64,000 nt of DNA from Cymbidium sinense (taxonomy: Eukaryota; Streptophyta; Magnoliopsida; Asparagales; Orchidaceae). Of this stretch, positions 1 through 13,300 are shown in pieces; position 1 is the first letter of the stretch, and every line of letters begins with the position of its first letter. The stretch is from positions 150,977,834 through 151,041,833 of the forward strand of contig CM038217.1 in assembly GCA_021442155.1 (NCBI GenBank). The letters are read 5' to 3'. The position numbers were made by a program, and so were the translations under genes. The notes beneath the pieces were generated by a model. That model was not told the origin of the DNA. It did no database searches and was given only the letters and a program-made list of their open reading frames with translations.

Positions 1-515
1 CTTTTTCAAATATATAAAGCCTCACCATAGAATATGTTGGAGTGCTTATTAGGATTCCTAGTGCTATGAGGACTCTCTACTTATCTCCTATTGGGTCCTA
101 AAATAAGTCTTCCAATTGAACAAAATCATTTGATTTTTTAAAATAACCAAATCCTTTGATAGTCTTAACCTTGAAATCTTTGGAGATAATAATTAAATAC
201 TTTAATCGAGAGTGTTCTTAGAAAATCTCATTTCCTATTATGTAATTAACTATGGAGGCTTGCCTCCATAGGGAACTAAATAACCCAGCTTAAAATAAAC
301 CCCATTTACTTTTCCATGTAAAGTGGTGGAAAGATCTATGGTATATGCGTAAACTCATCTATCTTAAGAGTCTTTATAAGGAAATTAGGTCCATTGTAGG
401 GTGATGTTTCTATCTTTTGAAATAGTACATCATACCTCAATGTCGTACCTGATCACTTCAGTTAGTACCCCCTAATATCTGTGTGGTTTCCATATGGCTC
501 TAAATTAAAACATCA
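1..515 (+). repeat. E1 5' LTR, 3'-terminal part
   Basis: This stretch aligns by eye with the last part of E2's LTRs (25350-25866 and 53800-54311). Shared landmarks are the perfect inverted repeat at 250-271, the paired TTTAC/GTAAA hairpin near 311, and the run TACCCCCTAA near the end. The LTR end is placed at the CA of 514-515, matching the CACCACA ends of the E2 LTRs. The rest of this LTR lies left of the window. Confidence 0.75.
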
Positions 516-1612
516 AAAGGGTGCTAAGTCCAAATTATATAATATAACTATTTAGGTTTGCATGATTATTCAACTAATATTTATTTTGCAGGTGTAGTTA
601 GATTTACTATCCATAAAAATATAATTTTTGTAATAGGAATTAGAATTAGTATTATGGGATTTAAGATGAGAAGTGGCTAGAAGACATAGTTTTGGGAGGC
701 CCTATGAAGCCTTGGAGCACATTAAATCAAAGAAGTAAAGAATAGGGAAAGATAATAAAGACCCCCATAATAGTGTCTTATTTCAAATTGTAAATATTTT
801 TTTATAATCTGGGTTGTATAAGGGTAGAGCTCGGCTACCCAATTTTTCTTTTTTTGGGTGTACGATGGTACCCAGCAGTACTAGCGTCTTATTCTTTTAT
901 GAAATTTATAAAATGATTGTTGTTGTGTTTAAATTGTGTAATAGAACAACATGATTTTCAAAAGATTTTTTAAAGCTTGATGTTTGAATGTGTGGTCAGG
1001 ATGTGGTAGGCTCTTTAGAGAAAAAAATTAATTTTTCAACCCAATTAATAACTCATAAAAAAATTAAAAATAACTCATAAACTCATATTAAATCATAGGA
1101 CATAAAAAAAATAACTAAAATATTAGCACCGCTTAGCTAAATGGTTGTATGTCTAACATCAAGCATATCATTTTGTGCCACTCTTGCAAAATGAGGGCTT
1201 CCATTCTTGCACCCCATTTATGGTGGAGATTCACCCTCTTTCTATTTTGATTTGGACAATAACCAAATTTCATCATGAATTTAGGCATAAGATATCCCAA
1301 GCCTGCATCCAAATGAATGTGTCAAAATAAAATAAAAATTGTTAAATTTTGCATTTAGACTAAGTCATGATTTTATACCACTCATGCTTTAGTCTCTTAA
1401 AGAATGAGTTTAGAACTCTAGTCTCCTTTCCAAATTAAATAACAAGCCTATCTATCTTGCACATACATAAGACTGGATTGCATGACTTTGAAGCAAAGGA
1501 GGTCTTAGCTAATGACCACTGAGGCGGTTAAAAATCTAGAAGTCGGATAAGTCTACTCTCTCTTATGGAGGTAAATCATTATATCTCATTTCGCTTAAAC
1601 TTAGGTCATGAT
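516..1612 (+). repeat. Extra LTR-derived segment replacing the PBS and early leader of E1
   Basis: Directly after the LTR end, where a PBS is expected, the sequence returns to LTR sequence. It matches about 24085-25180 of E2's 5' LTR and 52525-53625 of its 3' LTR, including the conserved GGGTTGTATAAGGG block at 811-824 and the poly-T run after it. At about 1612 it jumps into leader repeats. E1 thus lacks a PBS and roughly the first 700 bp of leader, so it could not have been copied in this form. Ectopic recombination or template switching between LTR copies would explain it. Confidence 0.65.
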
Positions 1613-1910
1613 TTTAGTTATTTGAACCCCATTTAGCATAATCAAATTTGTTTCATAAGGGTTTTAACACAAAAACAAAATTAAATTCAAACCAAAAGCT
1701 TCTTCTCCAAATATCCAAATCTTTCTGATAAACAATTGAACCCCATGTAGCATACCTAAATTTGTTGAATGAGGGTTCCAATTCAATAGTAAAATTAAAA
1801 TTAATAATTCAAGATTACATCAAAGCAAAGCCTAATCTTATTCTCTTTCCAACATTGCAGAGAGATTCCAACCTATCTTCTTTCTTCCTTCTTTCAGTTA
1901 GTCTTTCACT
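1613..1910 (+). repeat. E1 leader remnant with hairpin repeats
   Basis: This segment holds two recognisable copies of the leader hairpin repeat that is expanded in E2 (26590-27780). Each has a left arm beginning GAACCCC followed by TAGC (from 1624 and from about 1738), a loop containing AAATTT, and a right arm ending in GGGTT. The rest is AT-rich sequence leading to the gag start, and I see no open frame upstream of gag. Confidence 0.6.
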
Positions 1911-4900
1911 ATGTCTTCCAGCAAGCTGATCTTTTCCTTCTCCATCGATGTGGATTTGGCCCTAGATCAGACCATACTCACTGCCACTCCTATCATCAAG
2001 TTTGATCTTGAATTTGAGAACTTCAAAGTAACTTGTGAGGGATCATCCCTCACCACTATCAATAGAGAAGAGGTGGTAGGAAAGAAGCCACTCCTATAGT
2101 TTGACCTGCAGTCTAATTCTGAGTTTCTCTTTTTGGAGAGGAAGGCTATTAAGGTTCCCTGCCAATGCCAATTTAGTCAGTTGCCCCTATCATAGTTTTA
2201 GTACAGGCTAGTACTACCCCTGATGTTCACCATGCTTTGAAGGAGAAGACTATCTTAGCTCCTCACTCACTAAGACCCAACATCGCAACAAGAACCACAA
2301 GGTCAAGAGGCAGTATGAGCATGTGGTGAAGGAGGTGGATGAAGCCTCCCATGTCGCTGAGGAGAATTCCATTTTTAAGACCTCTCCACTCTTGGGTGGT
2401 AGTAGGTTTCACTCTATTTCAGCTTTAGAGGGAGAGAGAGGACTACTAGAGGATAGCTACATTACCCCCACCACCTATAGAGTATGAGATACCAGCTTGG
2501 GAAAGGAGGCCATATTCTAGTCTACAGTCTGCTCTTCATAGAGTAGGTAGACCTCATGGATGCTTGGAGCTGAGCATATTACATGATTTGAGGATCTTGA
2601 TCCCTATAAGTGTTAGGGATCAAATTCATTGGGAGAGGGCCACTAAGCCCAAGATTGCAGTCCAAGCGGGCAAGAGAGAGAGGAGGAGGTTTGTCAAATA
2701 ATCAGTGACCTCTACTTTGATGAATTTTTTTGATCAGCGAGCTGAGATAGCCAATCATTCTAACTATATTATCCTTACTAGTACCACCAGTTGCAGGAGG
2801 AGATCTTCGGTGGAGAGGTAACCGGTGTCCCCACCATTACACCGCTTCACTCGCCTCCCACCATCATTCAGGTCCTCCCATCTACAGTCCCCACTAAGTT
2901 CCATAGGCCCTCATCTAGAGAGAGAGCTTCTCCTTTGGTGATCTGACTCAGTCCAAGGATCCCAATCCTTCTACTCTACCCATTGAGGTGAGGCTGAGCT
3001 CCCTTGCTTGTACTTCCATCCTAATAGTGGTGGAGAAAGAGTGGCGACCCAAGAGTGTCATGGTCGCTCCACCACCATAGTAGTTGGAGGAAGAGAGTGG
3101 AGGGGATACTGATGTAGTCCCCATGATAGTTGTGCCTCTTAGGGAGCATACCCCACTAGTCTAGAGTATTTAATGCATAGATTTTACACAATTTAGTCCA
3201 GTGGCCAGTCATTAGCTAGCCTATGTTCTAGTAGAGCAAGGTTGAGTACATGACTATTTTTTGGAGGACTATTATGCCATAGTTAAATAGGTAGTTGGGG
3301 ACGATCAGTCCGATCAAGATGAGGGTACTTTGACCCCGATGAGGATGACATGCTAGATGACTTAGCAGAATTCCACATGGTTGACACCTGAGGATCCCTA
3401 CATAGGGAACAACCCAGCTAGGATGGCGTTGTAGTTGAGGAAGGTAAGGCATCAAACTTGACTCAATGCCTCCTCCAACAAATCAAGAAGAAAGAAGATA
3501 AGATTGGTAGAATGGAGTAAAGGGTAGATGAGTTAATGGTAGTAGTTCTAGCCTTATAGAACCAAGTCCCAGTTTCATAACCTTCCCCCATGGAGGCTGA
3601 TGAGCCTGAGCAAGTTCATACCCTAAAATGATCCTAGTGCACTCCTATAGATGAAGATGATGGTAGCTTGCATAAGAAGTTCACTGATAACACCTCCATG
3701 GATGAAAATAACATTAAGCAAATGGTGGAGCAGCAAGTGAAAGAAGCGTTGGTGTAAGCCCAGGCAAGCTCATCTATTCTAAAAGGTAGTCCATACCCAA
3801 AGAAATTTGATGCTCAATATCCCAAGAATTTTATGTCACCATCCTTCAAAATTTTTTGATGTCAGTGGGACTCTAAGGTAGGATATAGCACACTTCAGAG
3901 CCAGTTGTTGTAATGCTGGTAACAGTGATGCACTATTTTTTTGTTGTTTGTTAGTAGCAAGTCACGGGTAGCATTTGTTTGGTATGCCGAAATGCCCAAT
4001 GGTTCAGTGAAGACCTTTACAGAATTAGAGTATCTTTTCATCAAAAGATTTGTAGGAACTCGATAAATGGTAATTGTAGAGGACCTCATTGTAGAAAAGC
4101 AAAATCCAAACAAGTCCATTGTTGATTATATACTTAGATGGTGCAACCTAAGTATGAAGTACAAACCATAGCTGCCGAGCAACATGCCATTAAGATTCTA
4201 CTCAAGAACATCCATGGCAACTTACCATTAAAACATTTGAGTAGCTAATCAACAAGACGACTAACCTATAAGAGGAAGCTAAATAGTTACCCTTTCTAGA
4301 CCAGTCATCTAAGCCCAAGCCTCAGAAGGTATATGGAAATAAGCCATAGATAGTTATGCTGGTGGATAGTGTAAAATATCTAGTTAGAGCACAATATAAG
4401 TGACCTCGAGCTCAGTAGCCTCCATTACCACCTCCCATCCATCGCCATGGCCACTGCAACAGCCACCACCTCCATAGAAACCATTCCAACAGTAGTATCA
4501 CTATCAGCCACCATGTAGATATTTTTCACTTACTCATGCTGAAAAACTCAACAAACCATACTCATTTAAGAGGGAGGTTGTCAGGAAAATCTTCAAGAAC
4601 CTCTTAAAGAAGCCTAAATTTTAGCTACTTGAGCCTAAGAAGTTAGAGAAAGTTGACAGGAGTGATTGTCCTAACTACTACCCCTACCACCACATGTTTG
4701 GTCATGTCTTAGAGGATTGCATCACCTTCAAGGATTGGCTTGAGCATAGCTACAAGTTGGGAGCTATAGTTATCTCTAAAGAATACTTAGCAGAACAACA
4801 TTCTAGCTTTATCAAAGTAATCTTTAGGGATACCTCTGGTCTTCTTAAGACAAAAGAAGGATTGGATATTTTCTTATCTCAAACCTCTAAGAAAATAATC

Positions 4901-5395
4901 TCTAAAATCAAAAAACTTTCTCTACATGTACCTGAAGCAGGTCAAACCTCCAATAATGAAGAAGGTTTGCCAGTTGTGAAGGTAACTCCAGAAGGGTGGA
5001 AGCCCATTAGTAGCGGTAGCAGCAACCTACCTTACTTGCCCGGAATAGATCAGAAGCGCAACCACCATCCGAGTCTAGCACTTCTTCCACCGTTGCAGCT
5101 ACTACCACCTCTACTAGCTCCTCCACCTCTAGTAGAACCATTGTGTCAGTAGATGAGGGCACCAAATCCCTAGTCCCACTTTTTTACTAATTTCTATGTA
5201 CCTCCCCAAAATTAAAAAAATCGATGAAGAAATTTGATTCCATGTACATCTTTTCCACTTTTGATGATCCTAATTTCATTTTAATTGAAAGCTGTCCAAG
5301 TTAAAATAATAATAACTAATAAATTTGATAAATCCCAATTTAATTTAGAAATGGATTTCCTTTCCTGAATCATTTAGGTTCACCTTTTGACATGA
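1911..5395 (+). pseudogene. E1 gag, decayed
   Basis: Gag forms the virus-like particle and packages element RNA. The likely start is the ATG at 1911; its 62 codons run to 2099 before a stop and have a recognisable counterpart in E2 near 27910. The capsid core is around 3960-4080, with the conserved pattern WYAEMPNGSV followed by FIKRFVG, as in Retrotrans_gag proteins. A Pro/Gln/His-rich stretch follows (about 4410-4520). A zinc-knuckle-like box, C-x7-H then GHVLEDC-x3-K-x-W, spans about 4668-4740 and overlaps a 152-codon open segment (4694-5152) that ends in a Ser/Thr/Pro-rich tail. Stops and frameshifts are frequent between these islands, so no full Gag can be made. Confidence 0.72.
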
Positions 5396-5880
5396 ACTTG
5401 GAGTCATCTGACTCTGAAGATCTTTTAGGAGAAGTTGTAGGTATACCTGATAAGCAGGTAGAACTTTCTACAAACTCTTCACAAGAAGTCACTGAAGTCA
5501 ACCTTCATAGTGACAAAGTTCTACCTCCTAGGATAGCACATGAGGATAAAGGTAAATAGGTCATTAGTTTTAGTGAGCATATAGCCCCTCCATAGGATGC
5601 TCCACCTATGGATATGCTTGTGGAGGACTAGCTCAAAGTTGATTACAACATCCTCGCATATCTTAGAAAGCTTTTAACTAAGCTAAGCATATGATATGTC
5701 CTTTCCTTATCCAAAGAGATGAGGGAATCTTTAATCAATGCCTTACTTGATCCAGAAATATGCTTAGCTCAACTGACTGCTATTGGGGAGGTAGCATGCT
5801 ACTCAAAGGAGATCCTACAGGTTGCATTCCCCAATGAAGACTTACTTTTAGGAACGATCAAGCATAACCTTCCCCTTTAC
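5396..5880 (+). pseudogene. E1 pol start: acidic linker and pre-protease segment, cut by R1
   Basis: The linker has acidic Ser/Glu/Asp-rich residues, then a segment conserved with E2: YNILAYLRKLLTKLS, then MRESLINALLDPEICLA, up to HNLPLY at 5863-5880. Tat-type elements typically carry a leucine-rich segment of this kind just before the protease. The catalytic Asp lies on the other side of the insertion, at 56265. The frame is interrupted by several stops, for example near 5700. The insertion of R1 after base 5880 ends it. Confidence 0.7.
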
Positions 5881-6344
5881 TATGGTATTTATTTTTGGAT
5901 GTGGACTAACACCACATAGATTTTAGGTTGGGTAAAACATTAAGGTATGTTGTACTACCTCAGAAGATAGAAACATCACCCTACAATGGACCTAATCACC
6001 TAGTAAGGACTCCTAAAGTATGATGGGTATTTGAATATACCAAAGATCTTTTCCCTACTTTACATGAAAAAATAAAGTAGTGTTTATTTTAAGCTGAGTT
6101 CTTTAGTTTCCCATAGAGGCAAGCCTCCATAGTTAATTACATCCTAAAAAAAGAGTTTCTTAAGAATACTCGAAAGTAAGTAACTATTGTCTCTAAAGAT
6201 TTCAAGGTTAAGACTATAAAAGGATTGATTATTTTAAAAATCAAGTGGGATCATTCAATTGGAAGACTTATTTTAGAATCCAAAAAAAAAATAAGTAGGA
6301 AATACTCTTAATATTAGGAAGCCTAGTGAGCATTTCAATCTATC
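5881..6344 (-). mobile_element. R1 solo LTR, piece 1 (LTR 3' end)
   Basis: The sequence is the reverse complement of the last 460 bp or so of the family LTR. It includes the inverted copies of the CTATGGAGGC hairpin (about 6107-6132) and of the TACTTTAC hairpin. It begins TATGGTATTT where a TG (complement of the LTR's terminal CA) is expected, so one terminal base has mutated. R1 continues at 13885 after the R2 insertion and at 54317 after the E2 insertion. Flanking target duplication is TTTAC/TCTAC. Confidence 0.82.
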
Positions 6345-8989
6345 CATGGTGTATATTTTTGGATGTGAGACACCACGCAGATCTTAGGAGATACTTATTG
6401 AAGTGATCGGGTATGACATTGAGGTATAAAATACTATCTCAAAAGATAGAGACTTCACTCTACAATAGACCTAATCACCTAATAAAGACTCTTAAGGCAT
6501 GACGGGTCTTGAATATCGATGAAAAGGTAAAGTAGGGTTTATTTTAAGCTGGGTTCTTAAGTTCCCTATGGAGGCAAACATACATAGTTAATTACATCCT
6601 ATGAATGAGATTTTCTAAGAACTCTCTTGATTAAAGTAGTCAATTATTATCTCCAAAGATTTCAATGCTAAGACTATCAAAGTATTGGTTATTTTGGGAA
6701 AATCAAATGAGATTTCTCAATTGGAAGAGTTATTCTAGAATCCAAAAGAAGATAAGTAGGAAATGCTTATGAAACTAGAAGATCTAGTGAGCATTCCAAT
6801 CTATCATATAGTGAGGCTTTACATGTTTGAAAGTGAAGAGATTTATGTTTGAGTTTAAATTTTATTAGATTACTAGGGCTTATAGTCTATCAACACAAGA
6901 TTATAGAATTACCTAAGAGGTGAGAATTTATGCTCATAGCCCAAAGGAAACTAGCTACCTTAGATCCTAAATCTAGAGAGCTTTGACATAAGTTTGAGCA
7001 CGGCCTAAATCTAAGGGAAGGGTAAACATAAGAGTCCATCTCCACAAGAGAGAACAATCTGTATGACTTGTGGACTTACAACCGCATGGAGTGGTTGTCA
7101 ACAAACTCCTCCTATGATTCAAAATCATGTGGTCCAGTCTTATGACATTGCAAGATAGCTTGGCTTATTATTTAATTAGAAAGAGACTAAAATCCTAAAC
7201 CCACTCCCTAAGAGACTAGAGCATGTGTGGTATGAACATATGGCTTAGTCTAAATGCAAAAATTTTATTCCATTTTCATATTTCATTTGGACAAAGGCTT
7301 GGGATTTTCTTATGCCTAAATGCATGTTGAAGTAGATTATTGGTCAATTTAGCTAAAAGAGGGTGTTCTCCATCACAAGGGAAGTCAAGCATTCTCCTAT
7401 AGTACAAGGATGGAGATCCCACATATTCAAGAAAGGAATAATTTGCATGCATGATGTGAAACATATAACTTACAGCTATGGGGTTGCTAAATCTTTTAGT
7501 CATCTTATTTATATCCTAGATTTATGGTGGGGTTGTGAGTTGTTTAAACTTTTAATTATGAGTTATTAGTTGGGGTAGAAAAATTAATTTAATCTTAAGA
7601 GCCTACTATATCCAAGCCACACATTCAAATAATAATCATTAAAAACTAAGAAAAACATACAATTCTAATGCACAAACAAACAAAGCATCAAACATTCTAT
7701 AAACTATCATAAAAGAATAAGAGGTCGGTGTGGCTGGGTATTGCCATACAACCCGAAAAAGAAAAATAAAGGATGAATAGCTGAGCTCTATCCTTATACA
7801 ACTCAAAATATAAAAGAATAATCACAATTAGAAATGAAAACATGTTATAGGGGTCTTCATTATTCACTCTTCCATCTTCATGTCCTCATTTCTCTTTTCT
7901 TTGATTTATTTTGCTCCTTGTTTGATTTGGTTGTATTTGCTTCAAAGGCATCACAAGGCACCCCAAGACAAAAATTTCTAGTCACTACTCATCCTAATCC
8001 CCCATAGCACTAATCCTAATCCCTATGGATAAATTATATTTTATATAAAGTTAATCTAACTACACCTGCAAAATAGAGGTTGGCTAAACATACAAATATT
8101 TTAAAATAGTTATATTTATAATTTGGACTTAGCACCCTGCACATGGTTAACCAAACCCGCCTATCCTGATATGGATTATGCTTAGGGTCTTAAGCAACAT
8201 ACAAAAGAAGCATTTATATTTATTTTATAATGACCCCTTAAGCATAATCCCCTGTAGAAGACATGATGAGGCTAAGACTGATGTAACATCCAGTCTTTGA
8301 AACATACACCCTAACATCCAATCTAAAATATTACATCACAAGATACAACATCCATCATACATATACCATCCTAACTTAGGACTAGAAGTGGTGGCTTAAT
8401 TCTAAAGTGTGTGTTTAGGCTCTATACGGTATGTCTTAGTTAGGCATTAGAGTTATAATTTTCTAAGTTTAGAAATGTTCAATTTAATCATGAAAGTTGG
8501 TTTCATTTCAAGTTGTTTAGTTGATTTGAGAATTTTAATTTTTCATTTGTTTAGTTTCACTTTATTTGCACTTAACATCTAAGTATTATAAAGTGATGAA
8601 AGAGGATTGCCCTCTTTCATCCTTACCTTAAGTCATTTTTTGAAGTACATTTTTATGATTTAGTTTTCTTTAATGAATGGCTTATTAAACATTTCTTTTA
8701 TTAATCCTAAATTTAAGTTAACTTTAAATAATTCTATTCAATGTGAAAGGCATCTTAAGATTAATTTAATTGAATTACTATCATATGACATATATCAAAT
8801 CATTCATTTCCATCACATGTAACACGAATATAATTCGATTCTACATATAACATATCTTAGCATACTCGAATGATGAATGTATATATTTAAAATTTATGTT
8901 TCATTTAATTGGATTATTTAATATGTGTAAATTAAAGCTCTATCCAAATTCTCATACAAAAATACATAGCAATGAAATCAAATAAGTAC

Positions 8990-9620
8990 GTGCCTTTGTT
9001 AACTAGGGAAGTGAGTTAATTAAATAACCTCCGTGGGCCTACTTAAATATCATATTCCTGGGTGTCAATGCTATATACTTATTAACATTCAAACACATGT
9101 AGATTCATATATATGAATAAAGGAAAGAAGCTTTGCATCCACATATCACATGCTCGATGACTTAGGTAATCATAAATGCATGCATTTTTAATAGAAAAAA
9201 GAGAAGGCTCTCAATTTTCAATCACATATCCATACGCGTGTAAAGAAGATGTAAGCAAGTACGAGCCATTATTAACAAGGGAAGTGAGGTAATCAAATGA
9301 CCTCCATTAGGCTACTTAAAGTCCCATATATTTAGGATGCCCAGACTATATACTTGCTATCTTAGATACATGTTAATGTATATATGGATTAGAAGAATAA
9401 ATACCATGCAAAGACTGTATTTTGTTTGGGTGAATTATTTATATATATATGAATTAAAGTTCTATCCGAATTATAATGCCAAAATATATAAGAATAAAAT
9501 AAAATGGGAATGTGTCGTTGTTAAACCAGGGAAGTGAGATAATCAAATGATCTCCTTGGGGCTACTTAAAGCCTCGTATTCTCAAAATGTCGAGACTATA
9601 TATCCATTGTCATTCAAACT
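8990..9620. repeat. Tandem repeat in R2, three units of about 250-273 bp
   Basis: The anchor GGGAAGTGAG with following ACCTCC..GGCTACTTAAAG recurs at about 9008, 9281 and 9531, spacings of about 273 and 250 bp. Each unit also carries a GTCCAGACTATATACTT-like end. R1 carries four units of the same repeat (16040-16900) and R3 only one (about 40230). Confidence 0.75.
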
Positions 9621-11989
9621 TATGTAAATTCATATGTGAATAAAGGAAAGTGAGCTTTAGTTCATATACTTAGGCTAAAAGCTCATGCAACTCCTATGTA
9701 TTTATAACTATCCTCACTCCACATATTATTATCACTTTATAAACCTTGGAAAATAGATTTGAATTTACTTGTGATAATAGCCACACATATAATTAATTAA
9801 GCCAACACATGCAAGCTTACTTAAATAAATTATGTTTGTTTTATTTTTATTTAAAAGATGAATGCATAAAACTAGATGACATACAACATTTAAAGTGATT
9901 TGAAAGAAATAACTAAATATAAACACATGGTTCATTCAACTAAATTAATTCTTAAGGACAATCACATAAACTAAAATTGTTTAAAGAAAACCAAAGCTTC
10001 TTATTAAATTGATTCTTGGATTTGAATTAAACTAAAAGAGGAGAACTTATCATTTTTTATTTTAACCCCATTCCCATATTGGTGAACTTAATTGGTTTAA
10101 GGAAAGACAATTAAGAAGATTTTATGAATTGATTAAGTTAACTATTAAATAAATCACTAAATTCCCTTTCATACGCTCCTTTAATTTGATTAATCATTTA
10201 ATTATAAGCCATAAATGATATGAACATGTGAGAAAAGTAAAATTACAATGCTCCTAAAGAACCTAATGCAATTGGCTATAATTAAAGATTAATTAAGTTA
10301 AAGAATCTAATTAAGTACTTTTTATGATCTTCTCATACTTATGGGTTAATCATAATTACCTTAAGGGTCTTTATATTATTAAACACATAAAAAGGAACCC
10401 TTAATTTTATTGTTAATTATCTAATTAGATTTACATTTTAATTTAATTTAATTAAGCCACTTAATTGATTTCTACATTAATTAACCCTTCTCTTAATGAA
10501 GGGAATTTAGGAAGAGTAACTAGGGGAGGGGCCTAATCATTCTCTTGCACTACCTCACTATCAATTAGTGATTAACAAGTTTTAATTAATTAATTTTTGC
10601 CATTTTTGATGTTAATTAATCACTTATTTAATTAAATAAGGTAACTAAGGTTTGGACTATTAATGTTTTCTAATTACTAGGCAATAAATCTCAATAAAAT
10701 CATATGAGGCAGAAGTCATCCCATTAAATTAACACCCAAATTTTAGGATTAGTTACCTACATAATTAGGGTTTAATTAAGCTAATTAGATTTGCACTTAA
10801 ACTTTAATAAAGCCTTAATTAATGTTCAAATTTAATTAGAGATTTTTTTAGTTAATTCTCCTCTATTTTACTTTTAAAATGAGTATTTATTTATATTTTT
10901 GATTTTTTTTATAATTAGTTATGAATTTTTGAAGTTTCAGCCATTAAAATGGATTAATTAAGCCTAATTAAGCTTAATTCCATCAATGCCATGTGAATTG
11001 TTGACGTGACACGCTTTCCATGTGGTACCACAAGATTGGTTACTTAAACACATATGAGTCAGCGCCTACTTGGCTAGCGGTTGACGTAGTTTCTACCCCG
11101 CAGCCCCATCTAAGATTGGATGGTGGAGATTAAACTCACTATTCTTAAGGGATTAAATTGAGATTAATTAGTAGATTAATGATGTTATCCATTTCAATCA
11201 TGTAGAATAGATGATGGATGATCTATCATTCCTTGCATCATGGAAGATGGACACCGTCTACCTTCTCGCATCTAATTCGAGCTCACCGGAGCTCGAATTG
11301 GCTCAAGATTGATCTCACACTGTCACAAGGAAGATCCTAAGAGATCTAACGATTGGATTCACACACACAATTAATGTTCACTTCAAAAAGAACCAAAGAA
11401 TTTTGAAAAATACTCAGTTTGATGAAGAATACCTCACTAGAGCTCAAGACTTGTAGCTAATCGATCGTGGTAGCTTCATCTTGAATAGACGGAGCCTTGT
11501 TATGAAGATGGTGAGTTACCTCCCTGTCGGTTGCTCTGTGGACCAAATGCCACCATGAACTTTGTTGGAGTTAGTCTAGGAGTGGTATCTAGTGCTCAAA
11601 CCTATCAGAAAATGAATGGTTTTCACTCGCCGAAGGTAGGGGAAGGTGTGAGAAGAGTTAATTGGAGTTTGGTTGAGATTTAATGGTGGAGGATCAAAGC
11701 TAAGCCTTGGGACAGACTAGTTTTTTGATGATGGGAAGGGCTAGGAACTTGAGAGGATGCTCTGCCATCTGATCTTAAGTAGCTAGGGCTCTAAGAATGC
11801 TTAGTGTCTCAAATATAATCAAAATGTGCATCAGATGGATGAGATATGTTTGGCTTCTAGCTATTGTCTAACCACCGATGGTGGTTGTGGGTGTCAAGGA
11901 ATCATCTGAGGTAGCTCAGTTTGAGTGGCCAAAGGCAAATGGGTGGTTTCCAAGGGAGGAGAAGTGGGAGTCCTTAGTTGCTAAGTGTT

Positions 11990-13300
11990 CCAATAGGGGA
12001 GGTGAGGTGAACTCATCTTGACTTGGCTCAAATCCAACCTAATCACTTTTGGGTTAGGTGAGACAGTGTCCTAGGTGGCTAGGTGGAGCTCTATGAGGTT
12101 GCCAAGTGGATGTGGAGTGGGTTTGACCATTCAAATGGGGTATTTGTCCTATGTGGTGGCCTTGACCCCTTAGAATTTGAGTCAAATTGGTTTGGGCTTT
12201 GTTTGGGTTGACCCAAGATTATCTAAGGATCAGTCGTGTCAAATTTCATTGGATTTGGGCTTGATTTGGATAGTTTTGGCTAAATTTTACCCGCATAGGT
12301 CAAATTAGGCTAGGTTGGGTCAAGTTGGCCAATTGGTCAAATTGGGTCAAACCAAGGCTTGGGCCAACTTCAAATGAGTATTTAGGATGTTTAGGTGCAA
12401 TTAGTTTGGTTCAATTCAATTTAGATTTGATTTTAACCCATTTGAGTTCATATGGGTCAACCAATTTGGCCAAATTGGTTAAGTTGGCTTGGGTTAGGTG
12501 TTCATTTATTTTTGATTGTTCAATTGAAGGTGATTGCAGGCTTTAGTTTGAATCAATTTGGATTTGGGAATGATTTAGGTTAAATTGACCTTTTTGGTCA
12601 ATTTGGGCTAAATAGGTCAACTGGGTTCAATTGATCGAATTGGATTCAATCAAGGCTTTGATCATGTTTAGTGAGCCATTTGAAATGAACTTGACCTATT
12701 GGTTATAATTGATTTGGGTTATATTTTTATTTGACCTAATTTGATATTTTAGGTCAAATTGGGTCAACTTGGGTCAAAGGGCCAATTAGGGTAGGTTTGG
12801 ATCAATTTATGGCCAAGTCATATTCAAGGATTGATCTTAGGTTGATGGGAATAATTGGTTTCAATTAATTTGGCTTAGGATGAGATTTGATTCATTTGGC
12901 TCATGTAGGTCAAATGGGTTGATTTGGTTAAATGACCAAGTTACTTAGTTTGACCTAATTAATGGTAATTGATCAATTTGGAGATGATCAACAATCATCA
13001 TAGGAGGTTTTGGATGGTTTGACTCAATCTAATTTAGGTTGGATTGAGATTTGGTTCAAATAAGTCAAATTGGTCACTTTGTGTCAAGTGGACCAATTGA
13101 GCTTAAATAACTTGATTTTAGGTTGAATTGAATTGAGTTGAGTTTATATATTGACTTGGTATTGGTTTGTAGTTTTGATTACAATTGATTTGAGTTTGAA
13201 TGGATTTTAGGTAATCTAGACAATTCAAGTCAAATGGGTTAAGCTAGATTTGATCGAATTGATTTTAGCTTGATTGGTTTGATTATAGATTTGATTTGGA
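11990..13300 (-). repeat. Degenerate TTGGGTCAA repeat field in the R2 LTR
   Basis: Dozens of variants of TTGGGTCAA, GGTCAAATTGG and GGCCAATT are strung together without a fixed period. On the LTR sense strand these read TTGACCCAA and AATTTGACC, so the field is dense in TTGACC. The same field lies in every LTR of the window close to the LTR 5' end, in the probable upstream promoter region. Confidence 0.7.

Larger units (their letters stand above)
1..5880 (+). mobile_element. E1, left half of the outermost Tat-type Ty3/gypsy retrotransposon
   Basis: This is the left part of a decayed LTR retrotransposon: end of the 5' LTR, rearranged leader, gag and the start of protease. The reading stops at 5880 inside the protease region, where a minus-strand LTR begins. 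The same coding region resumes at 56215. The five bases before the break (TTTAC, 5876-5880) match the five after it (TCTAC, 56215-56219) with one difference, as expected for an integrase target duplication. E2 supplies an uninterrupted version of this site at 31741-31765. E1 is therefore the oldest layer and has been split by about 50 kb of younger insertions of its own family. Confidence 0.88.

Noticed and set aside
4694..5152. Independent host gene (152 codons with a zinc-knuckle-like box)
   Set aside because: It is the C-terminal part of E1 gag in its expected place, with a decayed counterpart in E2 at about 30640-31230.
10010..10980. MITE candidates in TTAATTAA-rich DNA
   Set aside because: The region is part of the R2 LTR and is shared with R1 (about 17280-18270); no separate terminal repeats or target duplications found.
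12290..13140. Telomere-like or centromere satellite from TTGGGTCAA words
   Set aside because: The words are degenerate, aperiodic and occur at one fixed LTR position in every copy; not TTTAGGG arrays.
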